The notes beneath the pieces were generated by a model. The model worked only from the letters and a program-made list of their open reading frames with translations. It searched no databases and was not told the origin of the DNA. Positions 24,852 to 33,452 of a stretch of DNA of 38,167 nucleotides are shown here, in pieces. How positions within the stretch are numbered: position 1 is the first letter of the stretch; each line of letters begins with the position of its first letter. The position numbers and the translations under genes were made by a program. Source of the DNA: Tabrizicola soli (GTDB lineage: Bacteria; Pseudomonadota; Alphaproteobacteria; Rhodobacterales; Rhodobacteraceae); the NCBI RefSeq assembly GCF_015999335.1, contig NZ_JAEACP010000004.1:188689-226855 (forward strand), given 5' to 3'.

Positions 24852-25906
24852 TCCTCCGCCCCGCCCTTCTTCTGGCGCTGCTTCCGACCGCCCTCGCGGC
24901 CGAGACATTGCGCCTTGCCACCTGGAACGTCGCGCTGGACCGCGAGGGGCCGGGGCTGCTGGTCGAGGATCTCGCCGGGGGCGGGTCGCCGCAGATCGCC
25001 GCCATCGCCCGGGTGGCCGTGGCGCTGGATGCCGATGTCCTCCTGTTGACCGCCGTGGACTATGACCGGGACGGGGTGGCGCTGCGGCTTCTGGCCGGGC
25101 GGCTGGCAGAGGCGGGGGCCCCATATCCCCACCGCTTCGCCTTCCGCCCCAATACCGGGACGCAGACCGGGTTTGACGTCGATGGCAACGGCCGGATCGG
25201 CGATCCCCGCGATGCGCAGGGCTACGGGCTCTACTCGGGTCAGGGCGGCATGGCGATCCTCTCGCGCCTGCCGCTGGACGAGGGCGCGGCGCGCGACCAT
25301 TCCGCCTTCCTCTGGCGCGACCTGCCGGGTGCGCTGCTGCCCGAGGGCGATCCTGCGCTGGCCGGGGTGCAGCGCCTTGCCACCACCGGCTTCTGGGACG
25401 TGCCGCTGGTCACCGGCTCCGGCCCGCTGCACCTCCTGGCCTGGCATGCCACGCCCCCCGTCTTCGACGGGCCTGGGGATCGCAACGGCCGCCGCAACCA
25501 TGACGAGGCCGCCTTCTGGCGCCACTATCTCGACGGCGCGCTGCCGATGCCGCCACCGGACGCGCCCTTCGTCCTGTTGGGCGACGGCAACCTCGACCCC
25601 GCCGACGGCGACGGCCGGCGCGAGGGGATCGCGGCGCTGCTGGCCCACCCCGCGCTGCAGGATCCGCTGCCGAAGGGCAGCCACGGAAGGGCCGAGCCCG
25701 CGCATCAGGGCGACCCGGCGCTGGACACCGTGCTTTACGGCGACCTCGGCGGGCTGCGGCTGGATTACGTCCTGCCCTCCTCCCGCCTGCGCGTCATGGC
25801 CGCGGGCGTGCTCTGGCCAGCCGCCGACGACCCGCTGACCGCCGACCTCGCCGCCGCCTCGCGGCATTTCCCGGTCTGGGTGGACATCGACCTTGTGAAT
25901 CCTTGA
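24848..25906 (+). CDS. Exported EEP-fold protein with altered active site
   Basis: A 352-residue endonuclease/exonuclease/phosphatase-superfamily protein. I place the start at CTG 24848: it yields a clean signal peptide (MILRPALLLALLPTALAAET), has GAGGAGGA upstream and overlaps the previous stop as CTGA. A TTG at 24908 would remove the signal. EEP landmarks are LATWNV (Asn27), GQGGMAILSR, LLGDGNLDP and RLDYVLPSS. Two usual residues differ: the metal-binding Glu (LLQEVD) is replaced in LLTAVD (Ala69), and the final SDH reads SRH. Two Asp-rich loops, DYDRDG and DVDGNGRIGD (from Asp110), look like calcium loops. It may be inactive or have an unusual substrate. Confidence 0.8.
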   Translation: MILRPALLLALLPTALAAETLRLATWNVALDREGPGLLVEDLAGGGSPQIAAIARVAVALDADVLLLTAVDYDRDGVALRLLAGRLAEAGAPYPHRFAFRPNTGTQTGFDVDGNGRIGDPRDAQGYGLYSGQGGMAILSRLPLDEGAARDHSAFLWRDLPGALLPEGDPALAGVQRLATTGFWDVPLVTGSGPLHLLAWHATPPVFDGPGDRNGRRNHDEAAFWRHYLDGALPMPPPDAPFVLLGDGNLDPADGDGRREGIAALLAHPALQDPLPKGSHGRAEPAHQGDPALDTVLYGDLGGLRLDYVLPSSRLRVMAAGVLWPAADDPLTADLAAASRHFPVWVDIDLVNP

Positions 25907-25964
25907 CCCTGCACCGGCCTTTGGCTAGGCCAGCCGCGACCCAGAACCTTGCGGAGCTTGCGAC

Positions 25965-27071
25965 ATGGCCAATCCCTCGATCCTCATCCTTGCCGGCGAC
26001 GGCATCGGCCCGGAAGTCATGGCCGAGGTGAAGAAGATCATCGGCTGGATGGGCGACAAGCGCGGCATCCACTTCGACGTCTCCGAGGACCTGGTCGGCG
26101 GCTGCGCCTATGACGCCCACGGCACGCCGCTGACCGACGCGACCATGGCCAGGGCCCAGGCCGCCGACGCGGTGCTGCTGGGCGCGGTCGGCGGGCCGAA
26201 ATACGACAAGCTGGACTTCTCGGTGAAGCCCGAGCGTGGCCTGCTGCGCCTGCGCAAGGAGATGGACCTCTACTCCAACCTCCGCCCCGCCCAGTGCTTC
26301 GACGCGCTGGCCGATTTCTCCAGCCTGAAGCGCGAGGTCGTCGCGGGCCTCGACATCGTCATCGTGCGCGAGTTGACCTCGGGCGTCTATTTCGGCGAGC
26401 CGCGCGGGATCTTCAAGGAAGGCAACGAGCGGGTGGGGATCAACACCCAGCGCTATACCGAGAGCGAGATCGCCCGCGTCGCCCGCTCGGCCTTTGAACT
26501 CGCCCGCAAGCGCAACAACAAGGTCTGCTCGATGGAGAAGGCCAACGTGATGGAATCGGGCATCCTCTGGCGCGACGTGGTGACCGAGGTGCACGACCGC
26601 GAATACCCAGATGTGGAACTGTCGCACATGTATGCCGACGCGGGCGCGATGCAGCTCTGCCGCTGGCCCAAGCAGTTCGACGTGATCGTGACCGACAACC
26701 TGTTCGGCGACCTTTTGTCCGACGCCGCCGCGATGCTGACCGGCTCCCTCGGCATGCTGCCCTCGGCCAGCCTCGGCGCGCCGATGGCGAACGGCCGCCC
26801 GAAGGCGCTGTACGAACCCGTGCACGGCTCGGCCCCCGACATCGCGGGCCAGGGCAAGGCCAACCCGATCGCCTGCATCCTCAGCTTCGCCATGGCGCTG
26901 CGCTACAGCTTCGACCTGGGCGAGGAAGCGACCCGCGTCGAGAAGGCGGTCGAGAAGGTGCTGGCCGATGGCGTGCGCACCGCCGACCTGATGGGTCCCG
27001 AAGGCGGCAGCCCGGTCTCGACCGGCCAGATGGGCGACGCGATCATCTCGGCGCTCGACGCCAGCCTCTAA
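25965..27071 (+). CDS. leuB: 3-isopropylmalate dehydrogenase
   Basis: LeuB, 368 residues, oxidatively decarboxylates 3-isopropylmalate to 2-oxoisocaproate with NAD in leucine synthesis. Family marks are [54 protein letters not shown] and the metal/NAD region [20 protein letters not shown]. The ATG has GGAG 8 nt upstream. A strong terminator follows. leuC and leuD are at the other end of the window, so the pathway genes form two transcription units here. Confidence 0.97.
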   Translation: MANPSILILAGDGIGPEVMAEVKKIIGWMGDKRGIHFDVSEDLVGGCAYDAHGTPLTDATMARAQAADAVLLGAVGGPKYDKLDFSVKPERGLLRLRKEMDLYSNLRPAQCFDALADFSSLKREVVAGLDIVIVRELTSGVYFGEPRGIFKEGNERVGINTQRYTESEIARVARSAFELARKRNNKVCSMEKANVMESGILWRDVVTEVHDREYPDVELSHMYADAGAMQLCRWPKQFDVIVTDNLFGDLLSDAAAMLTGSLGMLPSASLGAPMANGRPKALYEPVHGSAPDIAGQGKANPIACILSFAMALRYSFDLGEEATRVEKAVEKVLADGVRTADLMGPEGGSPVSTGQMGDAIISALDASL

Positions 27072-27093
27072 GCGGAAACCCCGCGAAATCCAG

Positions 27094-27123
27094 CGGCCCC
27101 GCCTTGTGGACGGGGCCGTTTTT
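27094..27123 (+). terminator. Rho-independent terminator of leuB
   Basis: CGGCCCCG (27094-27101) pairs with CGGGGCCG (27111-27118) around a 9-nt loop, and five Ts follow. This is the clearest intrinsic terminator of the window, 23 bp after the leuB stop codon. Confidence 0.9.
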
Positions 27124-27182
27124 CGTGATGATGCTACCGCTACCAGCGCGGTCCCCAGCCGCCGCATTCGCGGGCCTGTCAC

Positions 27183-28142
27183 ATGCATTCCAACCTGCGC
27201 GGGGCGCTTCTGTCGCTGGCCGCTTTCGGAGCCTATGCGACCCACGATGTCGTGGTAAAGCTTCTGGGCGAGACCTATACCTCGTTCCAGATCATGTTCT
27301 TTTCCGGCCTGATGGGCTTTCCGCTGGTCACCATGATGCTGATGGGCGACCGCAGGGACGGCACCCTGATCCCGCGCCATCCCTGGTGGTCGATCCTGCG
27401 CTCGGTCTCGGCGGTGACGACCGGGGCGCTGGGGTTCTACGCCTTCTCGCAGCTTCCGCTGGCGCAATGCTACGCGATCTTCTTCGCCATGCCGCTTCTG
27501 ATCACCCTCCTCGCCATCCCCATGCTCGGCGAGAGGGTGGGCCTGCGCCGGGGCATCGCCGTGGTCGTGGGCCTGCTCGGCGTCCTCATCGTGCTGCGCC
27601 CCGGCGCGGGGCAGGAGTTTTCCCTCGGCCACCTCGCCGCCATCGGCGCGGCGGCGGCCGGGGCGCTGAGCGCCGTCATCGTGCGCAAGATCGGCGGGGC
27701 GGAACGCTCGGTCGTGCTGATTCTGTATCCGATGGTCCTGACCTTCTTCGCCATGGGCGCCACCATGCCCTTCGTCTATGCGCCGATGCCGGTCGAGCAT
27801 CTGGGTCTGACCGCCGTCATGGCGATCCTCGGCAACCTCGGCGCGCTGGGAACCATCGCCGCCTACCGCGCCGCGCCCGCCGTGATCGTCGCGCCGATGC
27901 AATATTCCCAGATCCTCTGGGCGGCCCTTTACGGCTGGATCTTCTTCGATGAATCGGTCGACCTCTACACCGCGCTCGGCTCGGCCGTGATCATCGGCTC
28001 GGGCATCTACATCGTGCTGCGCGAGGGCACGCCCTCGGTCAGCCAGAACCGCCCGGTGCTGGAAACCCGCTCACGGATGGAGACCGGCACCCAGCCCCGG
28101 ATTTCCAGCTGGCTGCGGCGTCGCGGCGGAGATCAGGCGTAA
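27183..28142 (+). CDS. EamA/DMT family transporter
   Basis: A 319-residue membrane protein with about ten helices in two EamA repeats. Marks are GAYATHDVVVKLLG at the start, MLGERVGLRRGIAVVVGLLG and VLIVLRPGAG at the end of repeat one, and FFDESVDLYTALGSAVIIGSG in repeat two. A soluble basic tail of about 40 residues follows the last helix. It stands alone between the leuB terminator and the tRNA-Pro gene. Substrate unknown. Confidence 0.85.
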   Translation: MHSNLRGALLSLAAFGAYATHDVVVKLLGETYTSFQIMFFSGLMGFPLVTMMLMGDRRDGTLIPRHPWWSILRSVSAVTTGALGFYAFSQLPLAQCYAIFFAMPLLITLLAIPMLGERVGLRRGIAVVVGLLGVLIVLRPGAGQEFSLGHLAAIGAAAAGALSAVIVRKIGGAERSVVLILYPMVLTFFAMGATMPFVYAPMPVEHLGLTAVMAILGNLGALGTIAAYRAAPAVIVAPMQYSQILWAALYGWIFFDESVDLYTALGSAVIIGSGIYIVLREGTPSVSQNRPVLETRSRMETGTQPRISSWLRRRGGDQA

Positions 28143-28189
28143 GTCCTCTTGCCAAAGTCCGCGGGACCGTTTAACCCCCCGCCCAAGGT

Positions 28190-28266
28190 CGGAGCGTAGC
28201 GCAGTCTGGTAGCGCACCTGCTTCGGGAGCAGGGGGTCGGAGGTTCGAATCCTCTCGCTCCGACCA
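28190..28266 (+). tRNA. tRNA-Pro (anticodon CGG)
   Basis: A 77-nt cloverleaf. The acceptor stem is CGGAGCG (28190-28196) with CGCTCCG (28256-28262), discriminator A, and an encoded CCA (28264-28266). The anticodon arm is CCTGC-TTCGGGA-GCAGG, giving anticodon CGG, and the T arm contains GGTTCGAATCC. The C1-G72 pair is usual for proline tRNA. Compositional change begins just past the 3' end, so it may have served as an integration site. Confidence 0.97.
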
Positions 28267-28887
28267 GTAGAAATAATCCCGAAATAACAAGCACTTACAT
28301 TGACGGACCGTTCCTGTCCGGAACAGTTTTGCGGACAAGTGAGCCGGATCGGGCCGTCGCTTCGCATCTCGCTGTGTCGTCCTCGAAGGTGGCAACCACA
28401 CCAAAGGACCGGAGTGTTTCGATTCGTCTTCGGGAGCCGGCGCACCATCTGCTCACCGGCGCCTCATCCCGTGTCCAGGAGCTGTCGCAGCGCCCGGACA
28501 CGGTCGGGCGTGTTCCTCGGTTCGCGCCCGACCGAGATTACCCTGATGAACTCGATCCGGGTTTGCTCGTTCGAGGTCAGCTGGTCCCTGGTCGCGCTGG
28601 GGCCGTGGGAAGCATGAAGACCAGATCGTCGCTGTGGGAGCTCATTCCCGAAGATCGCCCTGAGTGCAGCGCGCGATCTGGTGGTGATCCGCGGATCGCT
28701 GTTGTCAGACGCATCGCGCAGCTCAGCGAGCCAGCATTTCTCGTCGTGGTTGCCGGAGTGCCGAGAATGTCGGGTCCAGGCAATTGCATGCATCATTTCG
28801 TGCATCCCAAAGAAATTGACAAACTTCTCTGCATTGTGCTCGATGATTTCACCGTGCTGTGTCTGCTGCATGTGAAGGGGACTGTTC
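28267..28887. other. Gene-poor stretch after tRNA-Pro, possible island junction
   Basis: These 621 bp hold no convincing gene. Several overlapping frames of 60-190 codons are open on both strands, but none gives recognisable domains or the G/C third-position bias of the neighbours. The stretch is less GC-rich than the core DNA. Near the right end TTGACA (28818-28823) may be a -35 box for the RpiR gene, with only a weak -10 near 28841. It may be decayed mobile-element DNA, but no integrase, repeat of the tRNA end or IS terminus was identified. Confidence 0.5.
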
Positions 28888-29754
28888 ATGGCCTACCGGC
28901 CGCCTGAGACCTACGAAGAACTGATCACTCTGATCCATGATCGCTACGACGACATGTCGAAGTCTTATCAGAAGATCGCTCTCTACTTGACCCAGAACCC
29001 GAATGACGTGGCCGTCCTGTCGGTCAATGCGATCGGTGCGAAGTGCGGGATCCATGCGTCCAGCTTCGTCCGCTACGCACAGTCGTTGGGCTACAAGGGT
29101 TTCAAGGAGCTGCAGGCGGTCTTCCAGCGCCGGCTGACCACTGCCGCTCCTGGGTTCGATGCCCGGGTGAAGGCGCTCGAGGTAGAACTTGGCGGGGCCC
29201 GCGAAGGAGAGATCGGGTTCCTTGCTGAGCTAGTTGCGCGCGACGTAGCATCACTGCAGGAGCTTCTGGCAAGCATCGATCCCGGCCACCTGGCCCGCGC
29301 GGCAGAGCTGCTGGAAACTGCAGATACGGTCTACCTGATCGGCCAGCTGCGCTCTGCCCCCGTGGTCGAGCTGCTGCGCTATGTGCTGACGATGCTGGGC
29401 AAGAGGACGGTGCTGCTGGACGCCAGCGGGGGGTTGGCGACGCACATGGCCAAGGTCGCACGGCCCACGGATGTGCTGTTCGTGGTGTCCTTCCGTTTCT
29501 ATGCGACCGAGGTGGTCAACGTGGCCGAGGAGACGGCAAAGCGCGGCGTGCCGATCCTGGCGATCACCGACAGCACGCTTTCCCCCTACGCCAAGTTGAC
29601 CCAGGCCCTGTTCGCGGTGCCCGAGCACGAATACACCTTCTCGCGCAGCCTGGCGGCCCCGATGTGCCTGGCGCAAGCCTTGTGTGTCGCCCTGGCGGCG
29701 CGCGTGCAGAAGGATGGAGAAGCACCTAGGATCCCGGTGGTGACGGGACCCTGA
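28888..29754 (+). CDS. MurR/RpiR family transcriptional regulator
   Basis: A 288-residue regulator. An N-terminal RpiR-type helix-turn-helix domain (about 1-80, with QKIALYLTQNPNDVAVLSVN and SFVRYAQSLGYKGFKELQ) is joined to a SIS sugar-phosphate-binding domain (about 125-260, with DTVYLIGQLRSAPVVEL and PTDVLFVVSF). Such proteins control sugar and inositol catabolic genes in response to a phosphorylated or related ligand. It stands at the edge of the iolDE/iolG cluster and is the obvious candidate for its control. GAAGGGG precedes the ATG by 7 nt. It converges on the SDR gene with an 11-bp gap. Confidence 0.9.
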   Translation: MAYRPPETYEELITLIHDRYDDMSKSYQKIALYLTQNPNDVAVLSVNAIGAKCGIHASSFVRYAQSLGYKGFKELQAVFQRRLTTAAPGFDARVKALEVELGGAREGEIGFLAELVARDVASLQELLASIDPGHLARAAELLETADTVYLIGQLRSAPVVELLRYVLTMLGKRTVLLDASGGLATHMAKVARPTDVLFVVSFRFYATEVVNVAEETAKRGVPILAITDSTLSPYAKLTQALFAVPEHEYTFSRSLAAPMCLAQALCVALAARVQKDGEAPRIPVVTGP

Positions 29755-29765
29755 GGCCCCATCGA

Positions 29766-30581
29766 TCAAGACAGTTGCATCGGTCCGTCGGGAACTGGCA
29801 TGCCAGCCGCCACTGCGCCCCAGACCGACTGGTCGAAGTTCACGATGGCCCCGGTCATCAGGCCCGCGTCGTCGGAGACCAGGAAGTTGACCGCCCGCGC
29901 GGCTTCAGTGGGGTCCACCAGTCGACCGAAGGGTAGCGCGGCGGCGGCCTTCGCCTCCCAGTCGGGGTCGCCCCCTTCCGCCTGGATCTCGCGTTCGTGG
30001 TCGGAGGCCATCCAGCCGACGTTCAGCTGGTTCACGCGGATACGGTTGGCCATGACGGAGAAGGCGGTGTTCGCGGTCAGCGTCGTCAGCGCGCCTTTAC
30101 TGGCGCAGTAAGCGTTGATGAAGGGCTGACCGGCCAGTGCCGAGATCGACCCGATGTTGCAGATCGCGCCCTCGATCCCCTTGGCGATCATCAGTTTGAT
30201 CGCTTCCTGCATCAGGAAATAGGGTCCACGGACGTTGGTGGCGAAGAGGGCGTCGAAGGTCTCGGGCGAGGTGTCGACGATCGTGCCGCGCGCTGTCGAG
30301 GCGCCGGCGTTGACGAGCACGTCGAGGCGACCGAACAGCCGGTCCGTTTCGGAAATCACCATCTGGCAGTCTTCGACGCGGGTGAAGTCGGCCTGCAGGA
30401 AGTGCGCCCAAATGCCGTGCGTCTCGGCGATCTCGCGCGCCACGTGCGCACCTCGTTCGGCGTTGCGGCCGGTGATGACGATGCCCTTGGCTCCTGCGGC
30501 TGCCAAACGTCGTGCGATGGCCGCGCCCAACCCCTGAGTCGCCCCGGTGACGACGCAGACCTTGCTGTCCATCCGGTTCAT
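29766..30581 (-). CDS. Short-chain dehydrogenase/reductase
   Basis: A 271-residue classical SDR oxidoreductase. The nucleotide loop GATQGLG is at 13-19, NAG at 91-93, catalytic Ser145 (NIGSISA), Tyr158 and Lys162 (YCASK). It interconverts a hydroxyl and a keto group with NAD(P). Its start overlaps the iolE stop by four bases, so it belongs to the iolD-iolE-SDR transcript and probably handles an inositol-derived or related polyol intermediate. Which one is not evident. It occupies a place where inositol operons often have iolB or other pathway genes. Confidence 0.88.
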   Translation of the reverse strand: MNRMDSKVCVVTGATQGLGAAIARRLAAAGAKGIVITGRNAERGAHVAREIAETHGIWAHFLQADFTRVEDCQMVISETDRLFGRLDVLVNAGASTARGTIVDTSPETFDALFATNVRGPYFLMQEAIKLMIAKGIEGAICNIGSISALAGQPFINAYCASKGALTTLTANTAFSVMANRIRVNQLNVGWMASDHEREIQAEGGDPDWEAKAAAALPFGRLVDPTEAARAVNFLVSDDAGLMTGAIVNFDQSVWGAVAAGMPVPDGPMQLS

Positions 30582-31471
30582 TGCACGACCTCATAGCCGG
30601 CTGCTGCCATGACGCGCAGCAGTTCCTTGTGGCCCTTCTTCGCCATTTCGAGCGGAGGGGAGACCTTCGGGTCCTGCTCGGCCTCGACGACGAACCAGCC
30701 CTCGTAGCCCTTGGCAGCCAGGGCCTTGACGATGGCCTCGAAGTCCAGGGAGCCGTCGCCCGGCACGGTGAAGGCCCCCTTGACCACAGCGTCGAGGAAG
30801 CTTTCGCGGGTCCGGTCCAGCGCATTGATCACGCCCATCCGCACGTCCTTGGTGTGGACATGGGTGATGCGCTTCCAGTGGTTTTCGATCAACCGCAGGT
30901 TGTCGCCGCCGGCAAAGGCCATGTGACCTGCATCGAACAGGAGCGGGACTGAGGAGTGTTTCATGAAGAGGTCAAGCTCGGCCTCGGTTTCCACGGCGGC
31001 GGCCATGTGATGGTGGTAGGACAGAGGCATGCCGTTCTGCGCGCACCAGTCGGCGAAGTCGCTGACCTTGCGGCCGTAGACGGCCATCTCGGCCTCAGCA
31101 AGCTTGGGCTTCGTCGACAATGGTGCGGACTTGATGCCCTGCACTGACCGGGCGGTTTCGCCATAGACGATGCAAGGCGCCTTGGCGGCCTTGAAGAATG
31201 CATGCTGCTGCGCGATCCGGTCCTTCTCGACCTCGATGTCACCGTCGAGAAGAAGGCCCGAGAACCAGCCACCGCAGACCGAGATGCCGTATTTGGCGAG
31301 GATGGGCCCAAGCTCGGCCATGTCCATCGGGAAGCGGCGCCCGGTCTCCATACCCGTGAAGCCGGCGACAGACGCCTGGCGCAGGCACTCTTCCAGACTC
31401 ACGTCATCCGACAGCTCCGCCAGGTCGTCGTTCCACCAAGCGATGGGGGCAATTCCAAGTTTCGCTTTCAT
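30578..31471 (-). CDS. iolE: Inosose dehydratase (IolE)-like protein
   Basis: A 297-residue xylose-isomerase-like TIM barrel. The N-terminus KLGIAPIAWWNDDLAEL is typical of IolE, which dehydrates 2-keto-myo-inositol to 3D-trihydroxycyclohexane-1,2-dione. Further marks are SYHHHMAAAVETEAEL, LLFDAGHMAFAGG, ITHVHTKDVR and the metal-site region near GWFVVEAEQDPKVSPP. GGAG inside the end of iolD precedes the ATG by 7 nt, and the gap to iolD is two bases. The next enzyme of the pathway, IolD, is encoded directly upstream, supporting the assignment. Confidence 0.88.
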   Translation of the reverse strand: MKAKLGIAPIAWWNDDLAELSDDVSLEECLRQASVAGFTGMETGRRFPMDMAELGPILAKYGISVCGGWFSGLLLDGDIEVEKDRIAQQHAFFKAAKAPCIVYGETARSVQGIKSAPLSTKPKLAEAEMAVYGRKVSDFADWCAQNGMPLSYHHHMAAAVETEAELDLFMKHSSVPLLFDAGHMAFAGGDNLRLIENHWKRITHVHTKDVRMGVINALDRTRESFLDAVVKGAFTVPGDGSLDFEAIVKALAAKGYEGWFVVEAEQDPKVSPPLEMAKKGHKELLRVMAAAGYEVVQ

Positions 31472-31473
31472 TC

Positions 31474-33345
31474 TTAGACTCCAACGCGCTGCTTGGCGCG
31501 GATTGCGATCTGGCTCTCACGGGCCTTGTTGACGGTTTCGCGGTCCGAGATCTCGGGCACGCCCACATCCCAGTCGGCATCGCCCGGCACCCAGGAGTAG
31601 GCGTCGGTCACGATGGTGATCACGGTCGTGCGGTCGTTGTCCTTGGCCCATTCGAGGGCGGCTTCCAGGTCGGCCAAGCTCTCGCAGCGGCGGGCGGCGG
31701 CTCCCATCGACTCGGCGTGCTTGGCGAAGTCGACGTGGAGGGGATTGGCCTTGTCGGTGATCCGGCAGTCCTTCAGAAGGTTGTTGAAGCCGGGGACGCC
31801 CTTGAACTGCTGCAAGCGGCTGATCACGGCATAGCCACCGTTGTCGCAGACCACGACGATCATCTTGTGACCCGACAGCACCGTCGAATAGATGTCCGAG
31901 TTCATCATCATGTAGGTCCCGTCGCCCAGCATGACGATGGGCGTTCCGCCCAGGCCGCCGGGGCCTTCCTGTGCCATCGCGCAGCCCCAGCCGGCGGCGA
32001 TCTCGTAGCCCATGCAGGAGAAGCCGAATTCCAGGTCGAAGGAGTTGGGCGCCTTGACCCGCCAGCCCTTGGCGACCTCGCCCGGGATGCCCCCGGCCGC
32101 GGCGATCAGGGTGTCCTTCTCTTCGGCGGCGTTGTTCACGACATTGACCACCTGGGCATAGGTCGGCACGGGCGCGTTCGTGGGGGTCTGGTGGTCGTCC
32201 AGCAGTTTGTCCCAGTCGGCGAAGAGCTCCTTGGCATAGGGCAGGTGCCCGGCGGGCGCTTTCCATGCACCAAGGGCCGAATCCAGTTCGTCAACGCCTT
32301 CCAACGCGTCGCCCACTACGGCCAGCGACCGGTGCTTCATAGCGTCGAAGCGGGCGGCGTTGATCGAGATGAAGCGGGCATCGCGCGAAAAGGCGGTCCA
32401 TGAGCCGGTTGTGAAGTCCTGCAGTCTGGTGCCGATGGCGAGGATCACGTCAGCTTCGGCCGCCAGTGCGTTGGCAGAGGTCGACCCGATGATCCCGATC
32501 GGGCCAGCATGCACAGGATGGTGATGCGTAAGACCGCCCTTTCCGGCGATCGTCTCAACCACCGGGATGCCGCGTTCGGCGGCAAAGCGGGCAACTGCCC
32601 CTTCGGCACCAGAATAGCGGACGCCACCGCCCGAGATGATCAGCGGCTTCTTCGCGGTCTTCAGAAGAGCGGCAGCCTCGGCGACTGCCTTCCGATCTGG
32701 GCGCGGGCGGGGGATAGACCAGGTGCTCTCCTCGAAGAATTCCACCGGATAATCGAAGGCGAGTTCCTGCGTATCCTGCGGCAGGCCGATGAAGGCGGGT
32801 CCGCAGTCGGCGGGGTCCAGCATTGCGCCCACGGCCTGTGGCAGGGACTGGATGATCTGGGCGGGATGGGTGATCCGGTCCCAGTAGCGGGTGACGGCCT
32901 TGAAGGCATCGTTCACCGTGATGGTCGGGTTGCTGTAATGCTCGACCTGCTGCAGCACCGGGTCCGGCAGGCGGTTCGTGAAGGTGTCGCCCGCGATCAG
33001 GAGGACCGGCAAGCGGTTGGCATGAGCGGTTCCGGCGGCGGTGACCATGTTCAACGCACCGGGCCCGATCGACGAGGTAGCGATCATGATCTGACGGCGG
33101 CGCTTGGCCTTGGCGAACCCGATTGCCGCCAGCGCCATCGACTGCTCGTTCTGCCCGCGCCAGGTGGGAAGCTGGTCCTGCACCGCTTCCAGAGCTTCGG
33201 ACAGGCAGGTGACGTTGCCGTGGCCGAAGATGCCGAACACTCCGGCGAAAAGCGGAACGCGCTGTCCCTCGATTTCGGTCATCTGCGCCGTGAGCCAGCG
33301 CACTACCGCCTGAGCCATGGTCAGGCGAATCGTCGAGTGTTCCAT
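31474..33345 (-). CDS. iolD: 3D-(3,5/4)-trihydroxycyclohexane-1,2-dione acylhydrolase
   Basis: A 623-residue thiamine-diphosphate enzyme. IolD opens the diketone ring made by IolE to 5-deoxyglucuronate. The N-terminal PYR domain has catalytic Glu67 in WRGQNEQSMA after GVFGIFGHGNV. The central domain and the C-terminal PP domain with the Mg-ThDP motif GDGTYMMMN are intact, followed by CDNGGYAVISRLQ. Length fits the family. GGAGAGG precedes the ATG. It leads the leftward iolD-iolE-SDR unit and diverges from iolG across 107 bp. Confidence 0.95.
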   Translation of the reverse strand: MEHSTIRLTMAQAVVRWLTAQMTEIEGQRVPLFAGVFGIFGHGNVTCLSEALEAVQDQLPTWRGQNEQSMALAAIGFAKAKRRRQIMIATSSIGPGALNMVTAAGTAHANRLPVLLIAGDTFTNRLPDPVLQQVEHYSNPTITVNDAFKAVTRYWDRITHPAQIIQSLPQAVGAMLDPADCGPAFIGLPQDTQELAFDYPVEFFEESTWSIPRPRPDRKAVAEAAALLKTAKKPLIISGGGVRYSGAEGAVARFAAERGIPVVETIAGKGGLTHHHPVHAGPIGIIGSTSANALAAEADVILAIGTRLQDFTTGSWTAFSRDARFISINAARFDAMKHRSLAVVGDALEGVDELDSALGAWKAPAGHLPYAKELFADWDKLLDDHQTPTNAPVPTYAQVVNVVNNAAEEKDTLIAAAGGIPGEVAKGWRVKAPNSFDLEFGFSCMGYEIAAGWGCAMAQEGPGGLGGTPIVMLGDGTYMMMNSDIYSTVLSGHKMIVVVCDNGGYAVISRLQQFKGVPGFNNLLKDCRITDKANPLHVDFAKHAESMGAAARRCESLADLEAALEWAKDNDRTTVITIVTDAYSWVPGDADWDVGVPEISDRETVNKARESQIAIRAKQRVGV

Positions 33346-33367
33346 TGACCTCTCCTCCCTCGAATGC

Positions 33368-33447
33368 AGTCACAGCATAGTCACACGCATTATGGGTTGA
33401 CAATAGATGTTAATGGCAATGAGTATTGCAGCATTGAATCGGGAGGA
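33368..33447 (+). promoter_or_regulatory. iolD-iolG divergent control region
   Basis: Between the divergent genes lies TTGACA (33397-33402) with a possible -10 GAGTAT (33421-33426) for iolG. GCAAT-GAGT-ATTGC (33416-33429) is an inverted repeat over this -10, placed as an operator would be. Upstream, AGTCACAGCAT (33368-33378) is echoed by AGTCACACGCAT (33379-33390) as a direct repeat. The RpiR-type regulator at 28888 is the likely ligand-responsive protein. GGGAGGA (33441-33447) is the iolG ribosome site. Confidence 0.45.
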
Positions 33448-33452
33448 ACACG

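Noticed and set aside
28071-28448. Minus-strand frame containing ERIRTSDP
   Set aside because: The segment is the well-known false translation across a tRNA gene; tRNA-Pro lies at 28190-28266.
28464-28889. 141-codon minus-strand frame after the tRNA
   Set aside because: It has no recognisable domain and mixed codon use. It overlaps equally long frames on the plus strand and runs into the RpiR start. Possibly a decayed gene, but not supportable.
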